From Gammaproteobacteria bacterium (GTDB taxonomy: Bacteria; Pseudomonadota; Gammaproteobacteria; Ga0077554; Ga007554), in the NCBI GenBank assembly GCA_021731145.1, contig JAKFXX010000024.1, positions 1-64,000 on the forward strand: a DNA stretch of 64,000 nt, written 5' to 3'. The translations under genes and the position numbers were made by a program. Positions 62,991 to 64,000 of this stretch are shown here, piece by piece (position 1 is the stretch's first letter; every line of letters begins with the position of its first letter). The notes under the pieces were generated by a model. The model worked only from the letters and a program-made list of their open reading frames with translations. It made no database searches and was not told the origin of the DNA.

Positions 62991-64000
62991 ATGCTGAAAA
63001 GGACTGCGTCGGACATCAAGCTGTTTGCATCATTGTTGCGCCGTTTTTTGCTGGCACCGCTTCGCAGATTTGTTTTGATACCCATCCTGATGGCGATTAT
63101 CGGGGTCGTCATTGTGGGCCGGGTCACGGATTGGTGGACCGGCCCGGACAGTTATTACATTTATCTCGCGGGCGATTACAGGAACGATCCGGCAATTGCC
63201 AAGATATTTGAAGGCTTTCTGGGTGCGCCGTGTGAGAAATCCGATGGGGAAATCATCCGTGACAAGGGTGTCGACGGCGTACCCATCAGAGTTAAGTGCC
63301 TGGATGACCGGGGCGATCCTGCCGAGGTTCGCCGGATCTCTAGCGACCTTGCTCACCGAGCTGATACCCTCATGGTTATGGGGCATGTCTACAGCACGCT
63401 GACGAAGGAGGCGCTGCCCAATTATCTGCGACAAGCCCAGCCCGCCATCCCCGTTGTCCTCACTGCGGAGACCAATCCGCAATTGATTCCCGCCAAGAAG
63501 GCGGGGGACGACTATGATCCGGTATTCCGCTTGGCGCCCACGGATGATGAGCAAGCGGCCAAGGCCGCGCAGTTTGCTATCGACAACGCCAAACAGGTTT
63601 TGTGGGTCGTGGAGGATGAGCGCAACCCGGTTTACTCCAAGTATTTGGCGCTGGAATTTGTCCGGCGGGTGCAAGAAAAGGAAGGGAAGGTAGTACTGTG
63701 GTCGACCAATATGTCGGTGCCGCCTGCTGAAACGCTCAATAAGCTAAAAATCGATTTCGTTTTCTTTGCCGGAGACTGGTCGAACGCCTTGATATTGATC
63801 AGGCAGATCAAGCGCATATTTCCTCCGCATCGAATGCCTGTGCTTTTCTTGAGTGACGCAGCCGTAGATCAACAACTGGTCAAATACGGAGGGAAGGAAT
63901 TGGATGGATTGAGCATATATCTGGGTTATCCACTCAAGGCGGTCCAATTCAAGGACAGTGGTTTTGAGTTATTTGGGAAAGATGCCCGATCAATCATTGA
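62991..64000 (+). CDS. Membrane-anchored periplasmic ligand-binding receptor (partial, runs off window)
   Basis: An open frame from the ATG at 62991 to the window end (336 codons, no stop). The ribosome-binding site AGGGGAG is three bases before the ATG. A short basic start is followed by one membrane helix (VLIPILMAIIGVVIVGRVTD, about residues 28-47), then text typical of type 1 periplasmic-binding (LivJ/receptor-like) domains: SYYIYLAGDYRNDPAIAKIF, IRVKCLDDRGDPAEVRRISS, PVVLTAETNPQL, YDPVFRLAPTDDEQAAKAAQ, VDFVFFAGDWSNALILIRQI and PVLFLSDAAVDQQLVKYGG. No solute-ABC transporter genes are visible. Being anchored at the N-terminus rather than secreted, it may be the sensor part of a larger signalling protein; the missing C-terminus would decide. 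Confidence 0.75.
   Translation, partial: MLKRTASDIKLFASLLRRFLLAPLRRFVLIPILMAIIGVVIVGRVTDWWTGPDSYYIYLAGDYRNDPAIAKIFEGFLGAPCEKSDGEIIRDKGVDGVPIRVKCLDDRGDPAEVRRISSDLAHRADTLMVMGHVYSTLTKEALPNYLRQAQPAIPVVLTAETNPQLIPAKKAGDDYDPVFRLAPTDDEQAAKAAQFAIDNAKQVLWVVEDERNPVYSKYLALEFVRRVQEKEGKVVLWSTNMSVPPAETLNKLKIDFVFFAGDWSNALILIRQIKRIFPPHRMPVLFLSDAAVDQQLVKYGGKELDGLSIYLGYPLKAVQFKDSGFELFGKDARSII

Noticed and set aside
61790-63127. Long minus-strand frame (445 codons) across amrS
   Set aside because: Antisense to a radical SAM gene with clear cluster motif and strong ribosome-binding site; no recognisable domain.

Overview
The window looks like a chromosomal segment of an environmental gammaproteobacterium. The evidence is conserved gene order rather than a species-level match: nnr-tsaE-amiB, rnr-rlmB, rluE-nudJ divergent from icd, cspD/clpS-clpA-infA and bpt-aat are all arranged as in gammaproteobacterial genomes, next to a PilU-type ATPase, a RelA-type (hydrolase-dead) alarmone synthetase and a MutL that keeps its endonuclease motif. 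I cannot name the genus.

Layout. 1-2480 is an accessory scar: a decayed DDE transposase, a parD antitoxin followed by a frame-broken parE, 18/19-identical direct repeats either side of that pair, an orphan RHS fragment and a second scrap of the same transposase type. 2432-14727 (minus) is housekeeping DNA and envelope maintenance: lhr helicase, a zinc-ribbon protein, ycgL, amiB, tsaE, nnr and mfd. 14815-19963 (plus) is a TetR-controlled operon of an RND/MMPL exporter, a LolA-like periplasmic protein and an outer-membrane barrel. 20027-23640 is an AT-richer island (nuclease plus GH13 enzyme) beside an IS630 remnant. 23800-31445 holds relA, trhA, htpG, hslR, pilU and a truncated PyrK-like reductase that ends inside a 72-bp inverted-repeat element.

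31565-39347 is a metal-resistance block: a small exported ORF behind a strong promoter, czcCBA, a PII-like protein lacking the usual modification tyrosine, and chrA. 39530-50265 is housekeeping: mutL, tRNA-Leu, rnr, rlmB, a cobalamin adenosyltransferase, an FGGY kinase, nudJ, rluE, icd and cspD. 50501-57009 gathers the N-degron pathway: clpS and clpA (recognition and unfolding) with bpt and aat (the two transferases that create N-degrons), plus infA and a delta-60-repeat lipoprotein. aat carries an in-frame insertion of about 110 bp that begins with a perfect palindrome.

57122-64000 has mrcB with an overlapping TPR lipoprotein (probable LpoP-type activator), a 171-bp element bounded by perfect 22-bp inverted repeats, the three-gene AmmeMemoRadiSam system whose chemistry is not settled, and the start of a membrane-anchored receptor-type ligand-binding protein that runs off the end.

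The strongest candidates for something under-described are the AmmeMemoRadiSam set, the RND/LolA-like/barrel operon, the in-frame palindromic insertion in aat, and the two inverted-repeat elements at 30694-30765 and 60107-60277. No CRISPR array, prophage, rRNA operon or intact insertion sequence was seen.
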